DNA of 64,000 nucleotides from Prorocentrum cordatum (GCA_963575745.1 CAUYUJ010014770.1:119598-183597); one strand, 5' to 3'. Shown: positions 42,985 through 54,060, counted from the stretch's first letter. Numbers and translations: made by a program. Notes: generated by a model from the letters alone, not told the origin.

Positions 42985-44559
42985 ATGGAGAGCGAGGCCG
43001 TCGGCGACGTCGCAGGGGGGTGGGCTACAAGTTTTTCGGTGTATGGCTCCATGGGGGACCGCACCGACGACGAGCACCTGGGCGGTCCAACGACTACGTC
43101 GACTACGGCTCCGACGATGACACAGATGAGTTCGCCGAAAGCTGCACCAACAGCATCGCCGACAGTTAGGACGACCGCAGCACCAGCAGCCGCGCCGACT
43201 GCAGCACCAGTAGCTGCGCAGGCTGCACCGACAGCCGCGTCGACGGCGGCACCGACAGCAGCGCCAACGAGGGGTTCGAACGCCTCGCCGATGGCTGCAC
43301 CGACAGAGGCGCCACCGATGCCACCGAGCGGCCCTCCAAGAGCGACGCCGATTGTGGCCCCGGCAGATGCGCCGACTGGGGCACCGTCAGCTGCACCGAC
43401 TGTGGCGCGGACAGCTGTGCCGACCGCGGCACCGACCTCCTCGCCGACAGCTGCGTCAACAGCGTCGTCGGCAGCGGCTCGGAGCGCCGCGCCGACGGCG
43501 GCGCAGGCGGTGGCACTAACGGCTGCACCGACTGCGGCACCAATAGCAGCACCGACAGCCGCGCCGACTACGGAGCCGACAGCTACTCCGACCGCGGCAC
43601 CGACTGCTGCGCCGACTGCGGCGCCAGTGGCTGGGCCGACAGCGGAGCCGACCGCCTCGTTGACAGAGGCATCAAGGATGGTACCGACCGGCTCCCTGAC
43701 AGGCCCACCGATTGCGGCACCGACCACGGCGCCAACAGCTACGCCGACGGCCAGGCCGACAGCAGCACCGACAGCTGCGCCGACGGCGTCGCCAACGCTG
43801 GCCACTGTGCCGACCGAGGCGTCGACAGCCGCGCCGACTGCGCCACCTAGAGCGTCGCCGACAGCTGCGCCAGCCGCGGCTCCGGCAGCTGCACCAACAG
43901 CCGCGCCCACGGTATCTCCTACTCTCGCTCCGACAGCCTCTCCGACCGGTACGCCGACAGCGACGCCGACCGCTGCGCAGGCGGAGGAGGCCAGAAGGGC
44001 CATGATGAGGGCCGAGAGGGTAGAGGAGGCTGAGAAGGTAGAGGAGGCCAGGAAAGCGGAGGCGGCCGTGAAGCTCGAGAAGGCCAAGAAGGATGAGGCG
44101 GCCGGGGCGTTCGCGGCGGAGGAGGTCAGGAAGGCGGAGGAGGCCAGAGAGCTGGAGGAGGCCAGGAGGGCGGAAGAGGCCAGGGAGGCCGCGGACGCCA
44201 AGGAGACTGAGGAAGCTAAGAGGTCAGAGGAGGCCGGGATGGCTCTGGAGGCCACCGAGGCCGGGAAGGCAGAGGAGGCCAGGAAGGCCGATGAGGCCAG
44301 AGAGGTCGCAGAGGCCGAGAGGGCTGATGAGGCGAGGAAGGCCGAGGAGGCCAGGAAGGCGGAGGATACCAGGCGACCCGACCCGCCCGATACGGTCCGC
44401 CCGTCCGACCCGCCCGATAGGGCACGCCCGTCCCGGTCCGCCCCGCTTGATAGGGTCCGCCCGTCCCGACCCGCCCGTTATGGTTCTTATATGTCATGGT
44501 GTATGCGCATCAAACGTTGGTGCCCCGCCCGCCCGCCCCCCACACGACTCGCCCGATAA
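42985..44559 (+). CDS. Mucin-like APT-repeat ORF with Ala/Glu coiled coil
   Basis: The first in-frame ATG is at 42,985 (MESEAVGDVAGGWATSF). Residues ~35-330 are Ala-Pro-Thr repeats (APTAAPTAAPT with Ser, Pro and Val variants), a composition typical of O-glycosylated or disordered linkers. Residues ~330-470 change to charged heptad-like sequence (AEEARRAMMRAERVEEAEK, then EEARKAEAAVKLEKAKK) that should form a coiled coil. From about 44,385 the frame runs into the RPDPPD satellite and loses its character, so the stop at 44,557 may not be original. No signal peptide is evident. On the minus strand the same DNA gives only Val/Gly/Ala repeats. Confidence 0.45.
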   Translation: MESEAVGDVAGGWATSFSVYGSMGDRTDDEHLGGPTTTSTTAPTMTQMSSPKAAPTASPTVRTTAAPAAAPTAAPVAAQAAPTAASTAAPTAAPTRGSNASPMAAPTEAPPMPPSGPPRATPIVAPADAPTGAPSAAPTVARTAVPTAAPTSSPTAASTASSAAARSAAPTAAQAVALTAAPTAAPIAAPTAAPTTEPTATPTAAPTAAPTAAPVAGPTAEPTASLTEASRMVPTGSLTGPPIAAPTTAPTATPTARPTAAPTAAPTASPTLATVPTEASTAAPTAPPRASPTAAPAAAPAAAPTAAPTVSPTLAPTASPTGTPTATPTAAQAEEARRAMMRAERVEEAEKVEEARKAEAAVKLEKAKKDEAAGAFAAEEVRKAEEARELEEARRAEEAREAADAKETEEAKRSEEAGMALEATEAGKAEEARKADEAREVAEAERADEARKAEEARKAEDTRRPDPPDTVRPSDPPDRARPSRSAPLDRVRPSRPARYGSYMSWCMRIKRWCPARPPPTRLAR

Positions 44560-44815
44560 GGTCCACCCGACCCGCCCGATAGGGTCCGCCCGTCCCAACC
44601 CGCCCGTTAGGGCTCTCATGTGTCATGCTGTACACGCATCAGATTTTGGTGTCCGCACGCCCGACCCGACCCGCCTGATAGAGCCCGCCCGCCAGACCCG
44701 CTCGATTGGGTCTGCCCGTCCCGCCCCGCCCGCTAGGGTGTTCATGTGTCATGTTGGTGCTGTATGCGCATCAGACTTTAGTGTCCCGCCCGCCCGACCC
44801 GACCCGCGCAGTAGG
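44385..44815. repeat. ~130-bp CCCGACCCGCCCG satellite, left array
   Basis: About three units. Each has CCCGACCCGCCCGATAGGG-like blocks, then a TCATGTGTCATGCTG segment and a core ATGCGCATCAGACTTTGG at about 44,505, 44,632 and 44,765. The same satellite resumes at 48,665 on the far side of LINE 2. Confidence 0.9.
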
Positions 44816-44819
44816 CGAG

Positions 44820-44975
44820 AGAACGCGAAGAGGAGGACGAGGAGGAGGAGGAGGAGGAGGAGGAGGAGGAGAAGGAAAAGGAAGAGGAAGAGGACGAGGA
44901 GGAGGACAAGGAAGAAGAAAAAAAGGAGGAGGAGGAGGTAGTGGAGAAGGAGGAGGAGGAAGAGGAGGTTGGAGC
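44820..44975. repeat. (GAG)n tract next to LINE 2 3' end
   Basis: GAGGAGGAGG with AAG interruptions. A shorter (GAG)n tract lies at 48,628-48,650, at the other end of LINE 2. Confidence 0.9.
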
Positions 44976-45159
44976 GTCTGGGGGGGCCGCGTGTCTATCC
45001 CGCCTATCGCCTCTGTGGGCGGGGCCACCTGCGGCGCTGACCACCGAGGGGCATTTCAACTGCTTGGAGTGCGGCACGAGCGAGCGAGCGAGCGTCATTA
45101 TCCTTAAACGGAAGGGCACGGGTTTTGCTCTCTTGGTGAGCCAACCGATAGAGATGGAA

Positions 45160-45960
45160 CTAAAAGGCAGTGAATTTGAACGTCTCGGGGGAGGGGTGGA
45201 TCAGGCCCAGGGCCAGGAGGGGGTCAAAAAACGGGGGCGCTGGGAGGTCAGCACTTAATTGACTACGGACGAGCATATACATCGGGTCGCACCAGCAAGG
45301 GTAGTGCTTAAGCGAGTCGCGAGCCCCAGGACATCCCCAGACGCACCGCCTATACGGGTTGCGCATCCTAGGCTCGGTGATCCAACCCCCTCCCCACGTC
45401 TTAATGCAAGCGCTGCGCCAGGACGGCGGGATGCGATGCATCGCCGCGGCGACGGCCGACCAGTCGATCGCCGCAGCGTCGACAGCGTGGACCCCGAACC
45501 AGCGCTGGAGGCGCTCTTGCAGGCGGAGGTGGAGGCGCGGCAGCCGAGAGTCGGAGCGAAGGTGCGAACCAAGGAGGGAGGAGTAAAGGAGGTGCTGTGG
45601 CCGCACGCGCCGCAGGAGAGCAGGGGGCTCGACTCCTGCAGCTGGGCTGGCGCGCCTGCGGCGGGCCTCGCGGGAGGCGGCCGCATGGGGGGCGCGCGCA
45701 GCCGTCGCGCGGGGGCTCGTGCCGCGGCACGACGCCGCTCTCTCCAGCGTCGCCGCGATGGCCTCAGATTGCCACCAGCTGGGCCACGGGCAGCCACGGA
45801 CCGTGCGCACCAAGGGCAGGTGCCGCAGCGCAGCCCCTCGCAGCTGCCGCGAAGCCGTGCGCCAGGAGCCCAGCGTGATCACCGCCGCCCTCACGAGGGC
45901 TGCCTCGCACATGGTCGCGGCGGAAGGGGGTCTGCGGGCCGCCGACGGCGTCGAGCTCAT
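45160..45960 (-). pseudogene. LINE 2 C-terminal region with Cys/His motif
   Basis: In the frame next to the RT, sequence resumes at about 45,925 with ATMCEAALVRAAVITLGSW. It continues to the C-terminal motif RRCVWGCPGARDSLKHYPCW (C-X3-C-X7-H-X3-C), a zinc-finger-like element found in the tails of several LINE families. It ends FKFTAF at 45,160. One base inserted or deleted in the C run near 45,925 would join it to the RT, so this is probably one protein split by an indel. Confidence 0.75.
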
Positions 45961-48625
45961 GCCATTCCCCGTCGCCCAGGAAGTTGCCTGGCAGGCGCAG
46001 CAGGTGCGCCAGCCCCCCCCGTTCGAGCTCCTTCAGGGAGGCGGGGGCCTCCATCATCTGCGCCTTGTACGACAGGACGGGCGCGCAGCGCTCATTGTAC
46101 AGGAGGATGGCCACATGCACGTCCGAGCGGCTCCTGGAGATCTCCCCGGCGCGCTCGGAGTACTTCTTCATCGGCGCACGCCATTGTGCCTCCTGCGTGA
46201 CCCCTGGTCCCAGCAGCGCGCCCAGGTACTCGAGGTGGTCCGCGATGGGGAACGCCTCCCAGTCCTTGTCCGCGGCCACCAGGGAGTCCCGCGCCCGCTC
46301 CTGCTCGCCAGCACGCTGCGGGTCACCCAGCGGGATGGCACGGCACTTCGCAGGCTTGATCACCAGGCCCGCCAGGAGCTTCGCGCCGCGGAAGACGCGG
46401 GCCAGCGCGAGCAGCCCACGCTGGGTCATCACCGCCGCGCCCAGGTCGTCGGCGCACCACCTCGAGATGCCCCGAAGCTTGGAGTCCAGGTTGGCATTCA
46501 GGTCCTGCCCGAACGGATGGACGGCGAGGACGAACAGCGCGCCACTGGCGGGGTCGCCCTGGGGGATGCCCGAGCGCACAGAGTAGAGCGCAGCCCTCGT
46601 GCGCGAGGCCGCGAGGGAGACGACCCCGTCGCAGTTGACTTTCAACGCGTCCTGGAGTCTCAGGGGGGCGGCCACGGCGCGCAGCGAGCCGAAGAGCCAG
46701 TCCTGCGCGATGCTCGGGAAGGCCTGACCCCAGTCGAAGGAGATGAGGAGGGGGGAGTCGCCATGCCCCGCAGCCATGGAGAGCACGCGGGAGTGCGCGT
46801 CGAGCTCGACTATGTTATCGCAGAAGTTGCGCCCGCATATGAAGCCTCGCTGCGTGTCCACGCAGTGCCCCTCCGCCACCTTCTTCATGCGTGAGTTGAG
46901 GGCCCACATGACAGCCTTCTTTGAAGTGTTCTCAAGCGCCAGCGGGCGGGTCTTACCAGCGCGCCTGAGGACTTCTTGAGGGTCATCAGCACGCGTCTCC
47001 TTGGCGGGGAAGACGGCGACGGAGAAGTTCCACTCCTGGCGCATGGGCAGGCCCTCAAGCTGCAATGCCATAGCTTCCGCCAGCGTCTCGACCCCTAACG
47101 GCGTGGCGAGCCAGGCCTTAGCGCCGAGACCGCCTGGGCCAGGTGCCGACTTGCGGGCCCTACGGAGCGCCATAGCCACGGTGCGTGCCGAGGGGGGCTC
47201 GATCGATTCCCAGTCAGCACCTTGGATGCCGTAGCGTCGGAGATATCCATCCTGAAGCTCCCGTCGACAATGGGCAGCACGAGGAGCATCACGTGGGAGG
47301 GGAACCCTGGTGCCGTCCTGGAAGGACATGGGGGCGACGCTAGTGTTGGAAGCAAGGTTGCGCATCATTTCCTCCGCTGACTGCTTCCGTTTTACCGCGT
47401 CGTCGCCGAAGACGCCTCGCCAGTAGCTCGCTAGCGCCCTATGAATATCATGCTCCGATCTCGCAACCGCGCCATCATCCAGCTCGATGCCCCCGAGGAA
47501 GCGACGTGCCGACGTCGGAGCCCAGAGGGCCGCACGCCGTCGCAAGGCCCTTTGCTGCCTTACCAGCGCTGCCTTGTTAGACTCGACTCGCCCCCCATCA
47601 ATGTCATGCTGATGCTGGCGGAGTATTGCTTGCAGCTCGCGGTGTTGCACAAGGCGGTGCCGTCTAGAGAATCCTTGAGGGTCAAGGAGCACCACTTGTG
47701 CTCTGCCATGTCCTGGGTGGTGACGAAGTTCGATCATCTGGCTCGTCCATGTATGTTGGCGCAGTAGGGTCTCAGCCATCCGAACGTCCTGCCTCGATAT
47801 CGCTCGACCAAGCTGTCTCCAAATCAACGCCGTCGGTGACCGCAAGCCAGGCCCCCCACGAAGAATGGCATCACGGGTGGCGGCCGCTGCAGTCTGCAGG
47901 ATCTTCGTGTGGTAGTGTGCTCGGTCAGGAGGAGAGAGACCATCCAGGGGAACCACGAGCCCGCACTTCCTGATCATCTCGCCGAACAGCGGATTCTCAG
48001 AGACGAAGGAGGGGACAGGGTTGATGACGCCCGTGGTCGGTCTCTTTCTCGGGGGGCGAGAGGTCCATGCTACAGAGAACATCGCGTGGTCCGAGAGCCC
48101 GTCGAGGTGCATCTCGTGAGGCTCTCCATGCACCTGCCCATGCTGATGCGTCTGCGTGAGCAACCAGCGTGGGGAACCAATCCATATCTTGTCAATCGTG
48201 GTGGCGGTCTGCCTGCCAGGGTGCCAGTGTGTCGGTTTGTGAGGTATCATCTCCGTCGCAGCACTCAGCGCATGCGCCCATGCGCGCCCGCGGGGGTGAG
48301 AGGCAGCCCTGCGTCCGCCACCAGGAACCAGGGGCCCCCCCACCTCCGCGTTCTCGCCGTAGTTGAAGTCGCCCACAACCACAACACAACACCTCCTTGG
48401 ATTCATCTCCATGTCGCGCAGATCGGCCGGGATCGCGCCAGCGACCCGTCGCACCTGCTCGCGCGAGAGGGCGTGGTCATGGATGTTCCAGTGCTTCAGC
48501 GTGTAGCCAGAATGGGGCCCGTCCGTGATCGTGGCCGTGACGCGAATCACCCGTGCCTTGATGCAGTACGTCTTGCGCGGGCCCATGCCCGCGCGCACCT
48601 TGTAGGGGAAGATGGTGGCGACGCT
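45936..48625 (-). CDS. LINE 2 polyprotein: endonuclease remnant and reverse transcriptase
   Basis: The frame is open from 48,661 to 45,764. Its start is in the (GAG)n tract (poly-Ser), so the original N-terminus is missing. The endonuclease/exonuclease/phosphatase fold keeps CVVVVGDFNYGE, TTIDKIWIG and GLSDHAMFSVAW (Asp-Asn, Asp and the final Ser-Asp-His), but its first half is lost. RT follows: RKSAPGPGGLGAKAW, RPLALENTSKKAVMWALN, QRGFICGRNFCDNIVELD, motif A LLISFDWGQAFPSI, SGIPQGDPASGALF, catalytic GISRWCADDLGAAV, and EYLGALLG. All RT catalytic Asp are present. The frame slips near 45,920-45,930, where a C5 run (minus strand) precedes the shift. No premature stop occurs in about 2.7 kb. Confidence 0.9.
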
Positions 48626-48664
48626 GCCGGGGGAGGAAGAGGAGGAGGAGAAAGGAAACATATT

Positions 48665-49645
48665 GTATACGCATCAGACGTCGGCGCCCCGCCCGCCCGA
48701 CCCGACCCGCCCGATGGAGACCGCCCGCCCGACCCGCCCGATAGGGTCCACTCGTTCCGGCACGCCTGCGAGGGTTATCATGGGTCATGCTGTATACGCC
48801 TTAGACTGTGGCGCCCCGCACGCCCGACCCGACCCGCCCGTCAGGGTCCGCCCGCCCGACCCGCCCGATAGGGCACGCCCGTCCGGGCCCGCCTCGCCCG
48901 ATAGGGCCCGCCCGCCCCGATCCGCCCGTCAAGGCTCTCATGTGTCATGGCGCATGCGCATCAGACATCGGCGCCCCGCGCGCCCGCCCCGACCCGCCCG
49001 ATAGGGTCCGCCCACCCGACCCGCCCGATTGGGCCCGCCCGTCCCGACACGCCCGCTAGGGCGTTCATGAGCCACGCCGCATGCGCATCAAACTTTGGCG
49101 CCCCGCCCGCCCGACCCGACCCGCCCGAAAGGGCCCGCCCGCCCAGCCCGTCTGGTATAGGGTCCGCCCGCCCCAGCCCGCCCTTTAGGGTTCTCATGGG
49201 TCACGCTGTGCACGCGTCAGACTGCAGGGCTCCGCCGCCCGACCGGGCCTGCCCGATGAGGCTCGCTCGCCCGACCCGCCCGACAGGGTCTGCCGGCCCC
49301 GACGCGCCCGCTAGCGTTCTCATGTGCCATGGCGCTTGCGCATCAAACTTAATATTCCGCCCGCCCGACCCAACCCGCCCGATGGGGCCCGCCAGCCCGA
49401 AGCGCCCGACGGGGCCCGCCCGCCCCGCCCCGCCCCGCCCGATGAGGCCCGCCCGCCCCGACCCGCCCCCCAGGGCGCCCATGCGTCACGCGGCGTGCGC
49501 ATCAGGCTTTAGGCCCCCGCCCGCCCGACCCGACCCGCCCGATAGCACCGCCCCGGCCGACTCGCCCGATTGGGCCCTCCCGCCCCGACCCGCTGGCTAG
49601 GGCGCTCATGCGTCACGCTGCATGCGCAGCAGACTTCGACGCCCC

Positions 49646-49676
<31 letters not shown>

Positions 49677-50720
49677 CACCCCACCCCCGACCCGACCCGC
49701 GCGGGCAAGAAAAAGCAGCGGAGGAGAGAGGAGGAGGAGGCGGAGGCAGTGCAATCAACTACAATGCCCGCGCGCCGATCCGACCGACCCGCCCGATAGG
49801 GCCCGCCCGCCCCGACCCGCCCGTTGGGGCTCCCATGTGCCGACCGCCCGACCCGACCGCCCGCCCGCCCGACCCGCCCGCCCGACGCGGCCCGCCCGCC
49901 CGCCCCGCCCGACAAGGCCCCCCGCCCCGACCCGCCAACTGGGGCGTTCACGCGTCAAGCTGCATACGCATCAGACTCTGGCGCCCCGCCCGCCCGACCC
50001 GCCCCGCCCGCCCGACCCGCCCGATAGGGCCCGCCCGCCCTCACCCGCCCCGCCCGACAGGGCCCGCCGGCCAGGGCTCGCACGCGCCACGCTGCATGCG
50101 CATCAGAAATTAGCGCCCCGCCCGCCCGATAGGGCCCGCCCGCCCGACCCGCCCGATAGGGCCCGCCCGCCCCGACCCGCCCGCTGGGGTTCAAGTGTCA
50201 CGCCGCGCGCGCACCAGACTGCAGCGCCCGGCCCGATCGACCCGACCCGCCCGTTAGGGCCCACCCTCCCGACCCACCCGATAGGGCCCGCCCGCCCCGA
50301 CCCGCCCGCGAGGTTTCTTATGCGCCACGCTGCATGCGCATCTGACTGCAGGGGCCCCGCCCGCCCGACCCGACCGCCCGATGGGGCCCGCCCGCCCGAC
50401 CCGCCCGATAGGGCCCACTCGCCCCGACCCGCCCGCCAGAGCTGCCGGCCCCGACCCGCCCGTTTGGGCCATCATGCGCCATGCTGCACGCGCATCAGAC
50501 ATTAGCGCCCCGCCCGCCCGACCCGACCCGCCCGTTGGGGCCCGCCCGCCCGACCCACCCGACAAAAACCGCCCGCCCCGCCCCGCCCGATAGGACCCGC
50601 CCGCCCCGACCCGCCCGGTGCTCGCGCGTCACGCTGCGCGCGCATCAGACATTGGGTCCCCGCCCGCCCGACGCGACCGACCCGTCCCGACCCGTCCAGC
50701 CTGTCAGGGGTCGCCCGCTC
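48665..50720. repeat. ~130-bp CCCGACCCGCCCG satellite, right array
   Basis: About 14 units of 110-165 bp, with one larger gap of about 340 bp after 49,622. The conserved core TCATGC...GCATGCGCATCAGACT appears near 48,669, 48,955, 49,083, 49,333, 49,497, 49,966, 50,095, 50,334, 50,489 and 50,640. The core contains the 8-bp palindrome ATGCGCAT. Between cores, CCCGCCCGATAGGGCCCG blocks vary in number. Arg/Pro-rich plus-strand frames are by-products. Confidence 0.92.
49646..49676. repeat. Poly-C run
   Basis: An uninterrupted run of about 30 C inside the satellite, followed by ACACCCCACCCCC and a short GAG-rich insert at 49,715-49,745. Confidence 0.9.
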
Positions 50721-50778
50721 GACTTGGCTCCTCGTTTTCTCGCGCGGCATTGTCAGCTCGCCCGCGACCGGCGGGGCG

Positions 50779-50804
50779 CGCGATTTTGAAATTCCAAAAT
50801 CGCG
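50779..50804. repeat. Perfect 10-bp hairpin, copy 1
   Basis: CGCGATTTTG-AAATTC-CAAAATCGCG: a perfect 10-bp stem with a 6-base loop. Followed by TCGCGGTTTGGGGGCACA. Confidence 0.9.
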
Positions 50805-50948
50805 TCGCGGTTTGGGGGCACATTCTCGCCATCTTGGACAATCCGAAACTTGGGGCCACACTGGACCGGCGTGGCCTCGCGGCCTCGGGTTCACCTTGGA
50901 ATACGTAGAAACGCGCGACATTCGAGGCTATGCTGGGCCCGGGGGGGC

Positions 50949-50972
50949 GCGATTTTGACATTCTAAAATCGC
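50949..50972. repeat. Hairpin, copy 2
   Basis: GCGATTTT-GACATTCT-AAAATCGC: an 8-bp stem, 170 bp after copy 1 and followed by AGCGCGGCTTGGGCGCATA. The flanks match copy 1, so a ~170-bp segment is duplicated. Confidence 0.85.
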
Positions 50973-51034
50973 AGCGCGGCTTGGGCGCATATTTGTGTCG
51001 TGTATAGCTTCGTGACATCCGGGGCTCTGCTGGG

Positions 51035-51970
51035 GTGGCGGCCCCCCCCTCGAGAGTTTCCGGATTGTCCGTGCAAGCAGTGCAGGCCGCGCTTCCCTTG
51101 CCCTTTGAACTTTCTGGACCTTCGCCGTGCAATCCGCGCGAATTGCGCGCCCGCCTCCTGCCCTCCACAAGGATGTTCCACATTTTCCGCGCAATCCGCG
51201 CAGGCCCTCTGGACTTCCCAGACTTCCCGTGCAACTGCGCAGGCCACGCGCCCCTACCTCGTCCAAGATTTTTAAAATTTCGCGCAATCCGCGCAGGCCC
51301 CGCTCCCTCCGCCCCCCCTACCCCCCACCCCCAGGAGTTCCCCGACTTTCCGTGCAGCCCGTTCCTCGAGACTCCCAGATTATTCGGTGAAATTCGCGCA
51401 GGCCGCGGACCTCCTTTCCTTCGGGAATTCCTGGTCTTTCCGCGCAATCCGCTCTGGCCGCGCGCCCCTGCTCCCCCGTGGGTTTTCCAAATTGTCCATG
51501 CAATGCGCAGGCCGCGTGCATCCCCCCCCCCCCCCTTCGGAACTTCCAAAGTTTTCCGTGCAATCCGCGCAGGCCACGCGCCCAACCCTTGCAATATTTT
51601 GCAAAGTTCCCGGGCAATGCGCGGAGGCTGCGCGCTCTCCTCTCCCCTCTGGACTTTCCGGATTGTCCGCGCTTTCATGAAGACAGCGCGACTGTCGCCC
51701 AATATTTTCAAAATTTGCAGAGCAATCCGTGCAAGCCGCGCGCCCTCTCTCTTCGGGACTTTCCGGACTTTCTGCGCAATCCGCACAGGCGCGCCCCCCC
51801 CCCCCGTGATTTTGCATTTTCCGCGTTATCCGCGCAGGCCGCGCGCCCGCTCCTCTCCCCCCCTCTGGACTTTCCGGACTTTCCGTGGAAGCCGCGCAGG
51901 CCGCGCGGCCCCCAGGATTTTCCAGATTTTCTAGATTTTCCTAACTCTCCAAACTTTCCAAACTTTCGCC
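51035..51970. repeat. ~65-bp minisatellite
   Basis: About 14 diverged units with the pattern TTTCCGNNNTNTCCGTGCAA, then CCGCGCAGGCCGCGCGCCC and a variable CCCCTC-type spacer. Long minus-strand frames of the LRGLRGK or ARIARK type are by-products of the unit. Confidence 0.85.
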
Positions 51971-52119
51971 GACTGAATTTGTCTGTTGTATGTTTTTCAC
52001 AGCCCTCAGGTGCTTGGTTCTCGCTTTGAACAAGGCACCGTAGTCTCCGCCTTTTCTCCCGCCGCCCTTTCCACCCCTGCCTCCCTCCTCCTGCCGCCTG
52101 CCTCCCCCTCCTATTCTTG

Positions 52120-54060
52120 CGCTGCTCCAATGGTGGCTGCGATCTGCGCAACTGTCGCCGCCATCGCGGGCTCTTGGGAGGCGCCGCGGAAAGCGGGGGC
52201 GCGCGGACCGAGCCGGGGCCTCGCAGCTCCAAGGAGGGGCGCGAACTGTGCAAGTGTCGCCACATTCGCGGGCCACTGGGAGACGCGGCGGAGCATGGGG
52301 GGCACGCGCGCCCAGCCGAGACCTCGCAGCTCCCTGAGGGAACTACGAACTGCGAACCCGTCGCCACTTTCGCGGGCTCCTGGCATGCGCGGCGGAATTG
52401 GGGAGCACCAGAACGCGCGCCCAGCGGGGGCCTCGCAACTACCTGGGGGGCTGCGAACTGCAAGACCGTCGCCACTTTCGCGGGCCCCTAGATTGCACGG
52501 CGGAGCGGGGGAGCACTGGAACGCGCGCCCAGACAAGACCTCGCACCTCCTAGTAGGGGGAACTGCGAACAGCGAAACTGCCGCGATTCTCGCAGGCTCC
52601 TAGGATGGGGCACTAGAACGCGCGCCCAGCGGGGGCCTCGCAGCTCCCTGGGGGACTGCGAACTGCGCAACTGTCGCCACTTCCGCGGGCCCCTGAAGGG
52701 GTGCGGCGGAATGGGGGGTACGCGCGCCCAGCCGAGACCTCGCAGCTCCCTTGGTGGCTGCGAACTGCGCAGCGGTCGCCACCTTCGTCGGTTTCTGGGA
52801 GGCCTAGTGGAGTCCAGTCAGGACCTCGCACCTCCCAGGGGGGACTGCGAACTGCGCAATTGTCGCCGCTTTCGCGGGCCCCTGAGGGGCGCTGCGGAGT
52901 AGGGGAGTGCGCGCACCCAGCCGAGACCTCGATGCTCCCTTGGTGGCTGCGAACTGCGCATCTGTCGCCACCTTCGCGGGGCCCTGGGAAGCCTGGCGGA
53001 GTCGGGGGGGTGCGCGCGGCCAGCCAGGACCTCGCGGCTCCCTGGGGTGCTGCGAACAATGCAAGTGTCGCCACTTTCGCGGGCTCCTTGCAGGTCCAGC
53101 GGAGTGCGGGGGGTACGCGCGCCCAGCCGAATCCTTGCTGCTCCCTGGGGCGTAGCGAGGGAGTGCGTGTTCTCGACCTTGCAGCTCCCTCGGGGACTGC
53201 GAACAGCGCAAATGTCGCCGCTTTCGAAAACTCCTGGAAGGTCCAGCGGAGTCGGGGGCCACCACGCGTACCCAGCCGAGATGTCGCTGCCCCCTGAGGG
53301 GCTGCGACTTTCGCATTTCGCGGGCACTTGGGAGGTCCAGCGGGGCATGGGCGTGCGCGCGCCCAGCCGAGACCTCGGAGCTCCCTGGGGGGCTGCAAAC
53401 TGTGCGAATGTCGCCACGTTCGTGGGCTCCTGGGAGGCACGGTGGCTGGGGGAGTACGCGCGCCCAGCTGAATCCTCGCTGCTCCTGGGGGGCTGCAAAT
53501 TGCGCAACTGTCGCCACTTTCGAAGGCGACTGGGAGGTCCAGCAGAATCGGGGACCACGCGCACTCAGCCCAGACGTCGCAGCCCCCTAGGGGCCGCGCA
53601 ACTGTCGCCTTTCGTAAGACTCCTGGGAGGTCCAGTGGAGTCGGGCGCCCTGCGCGCCCAGCCAGGACCTCGCTGCTCAAAGGGTGACTGCGAACTGCGC
53701 AAGTGTCGCCGCGCTCGTGGGCTCCTGGGAGGCCCAGCGGATCCGGAGGCCACGCGCACCCAGCCCAGACCTCGCTGCTCCCTGGGATAATGCGAACTGC
53801 GCACATGTCGCCACATTCGGGGGCTCCTGGGAGCCCGCGCGGATTCATTCGGGACCTCGCTGCCCCTGGGAGGCCGCGAACTTCGCAACTGTCATCACCG
53901 TCGCGGGCTCCTAGTAGGTCCAGCGCGGTTGGGGGCCACGCGCGCCGATTTGAGACCTCGCTGCTCCCTGGGATGGTGCGAACTGCGCACGTGTCGCCAG
54001 CTCCTGGGAGGTCTAGCGGAGCCGGGGGCCATGCAGATCCAGCCGAGACCTCGCGGCTCC
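52120..54060. repeat. ~105-bp minisatellite, about 19 units
   Basis: The core is CTGCGAACTGCGCAACTGTC, then GCCACTTTCGCGGGCTCCTG, then GGAGGNCCAGCGGAGTNGGG, then a CGCGCGCCCAGCCGAGACCT segment. Cores occur from about 52,140 to 53,990 at 90-145-bp intervals. It is open in several frames on both strands because the unit has few stops. Confidence 0.92.

Larger units (their letters stand above)
44976..48640 (-). mobile_element. LINE-like retrotransposon 2
   Basis: A minus-strand non-LTR element with a truncated endonuclease domain, a complete RT and a C-terminal zinc-finger-like motif. It is flanked by (GAG)n tracts and sits inside the ~130-bp satellite, whose units lie on both sides. The 3' tail after the stop at 45,160 has no clear poly-A. 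It belongs to a different family from LINE 1. Confidence 0.88.

Noticed and set aside
49570-50790. Arg/Pro-rich proteins of 70-310 residues over the satellite
   Set aside because: They are translations of the CCCGACCCGCCCG unit in several frames without any non-repetitive domain.
51035-54060. Long minus-strand ORFs (up to about 410 codons) over the two minisatellites
   Set aside because: They consist only of translated units in changing frames, with no non-repetitive segment.
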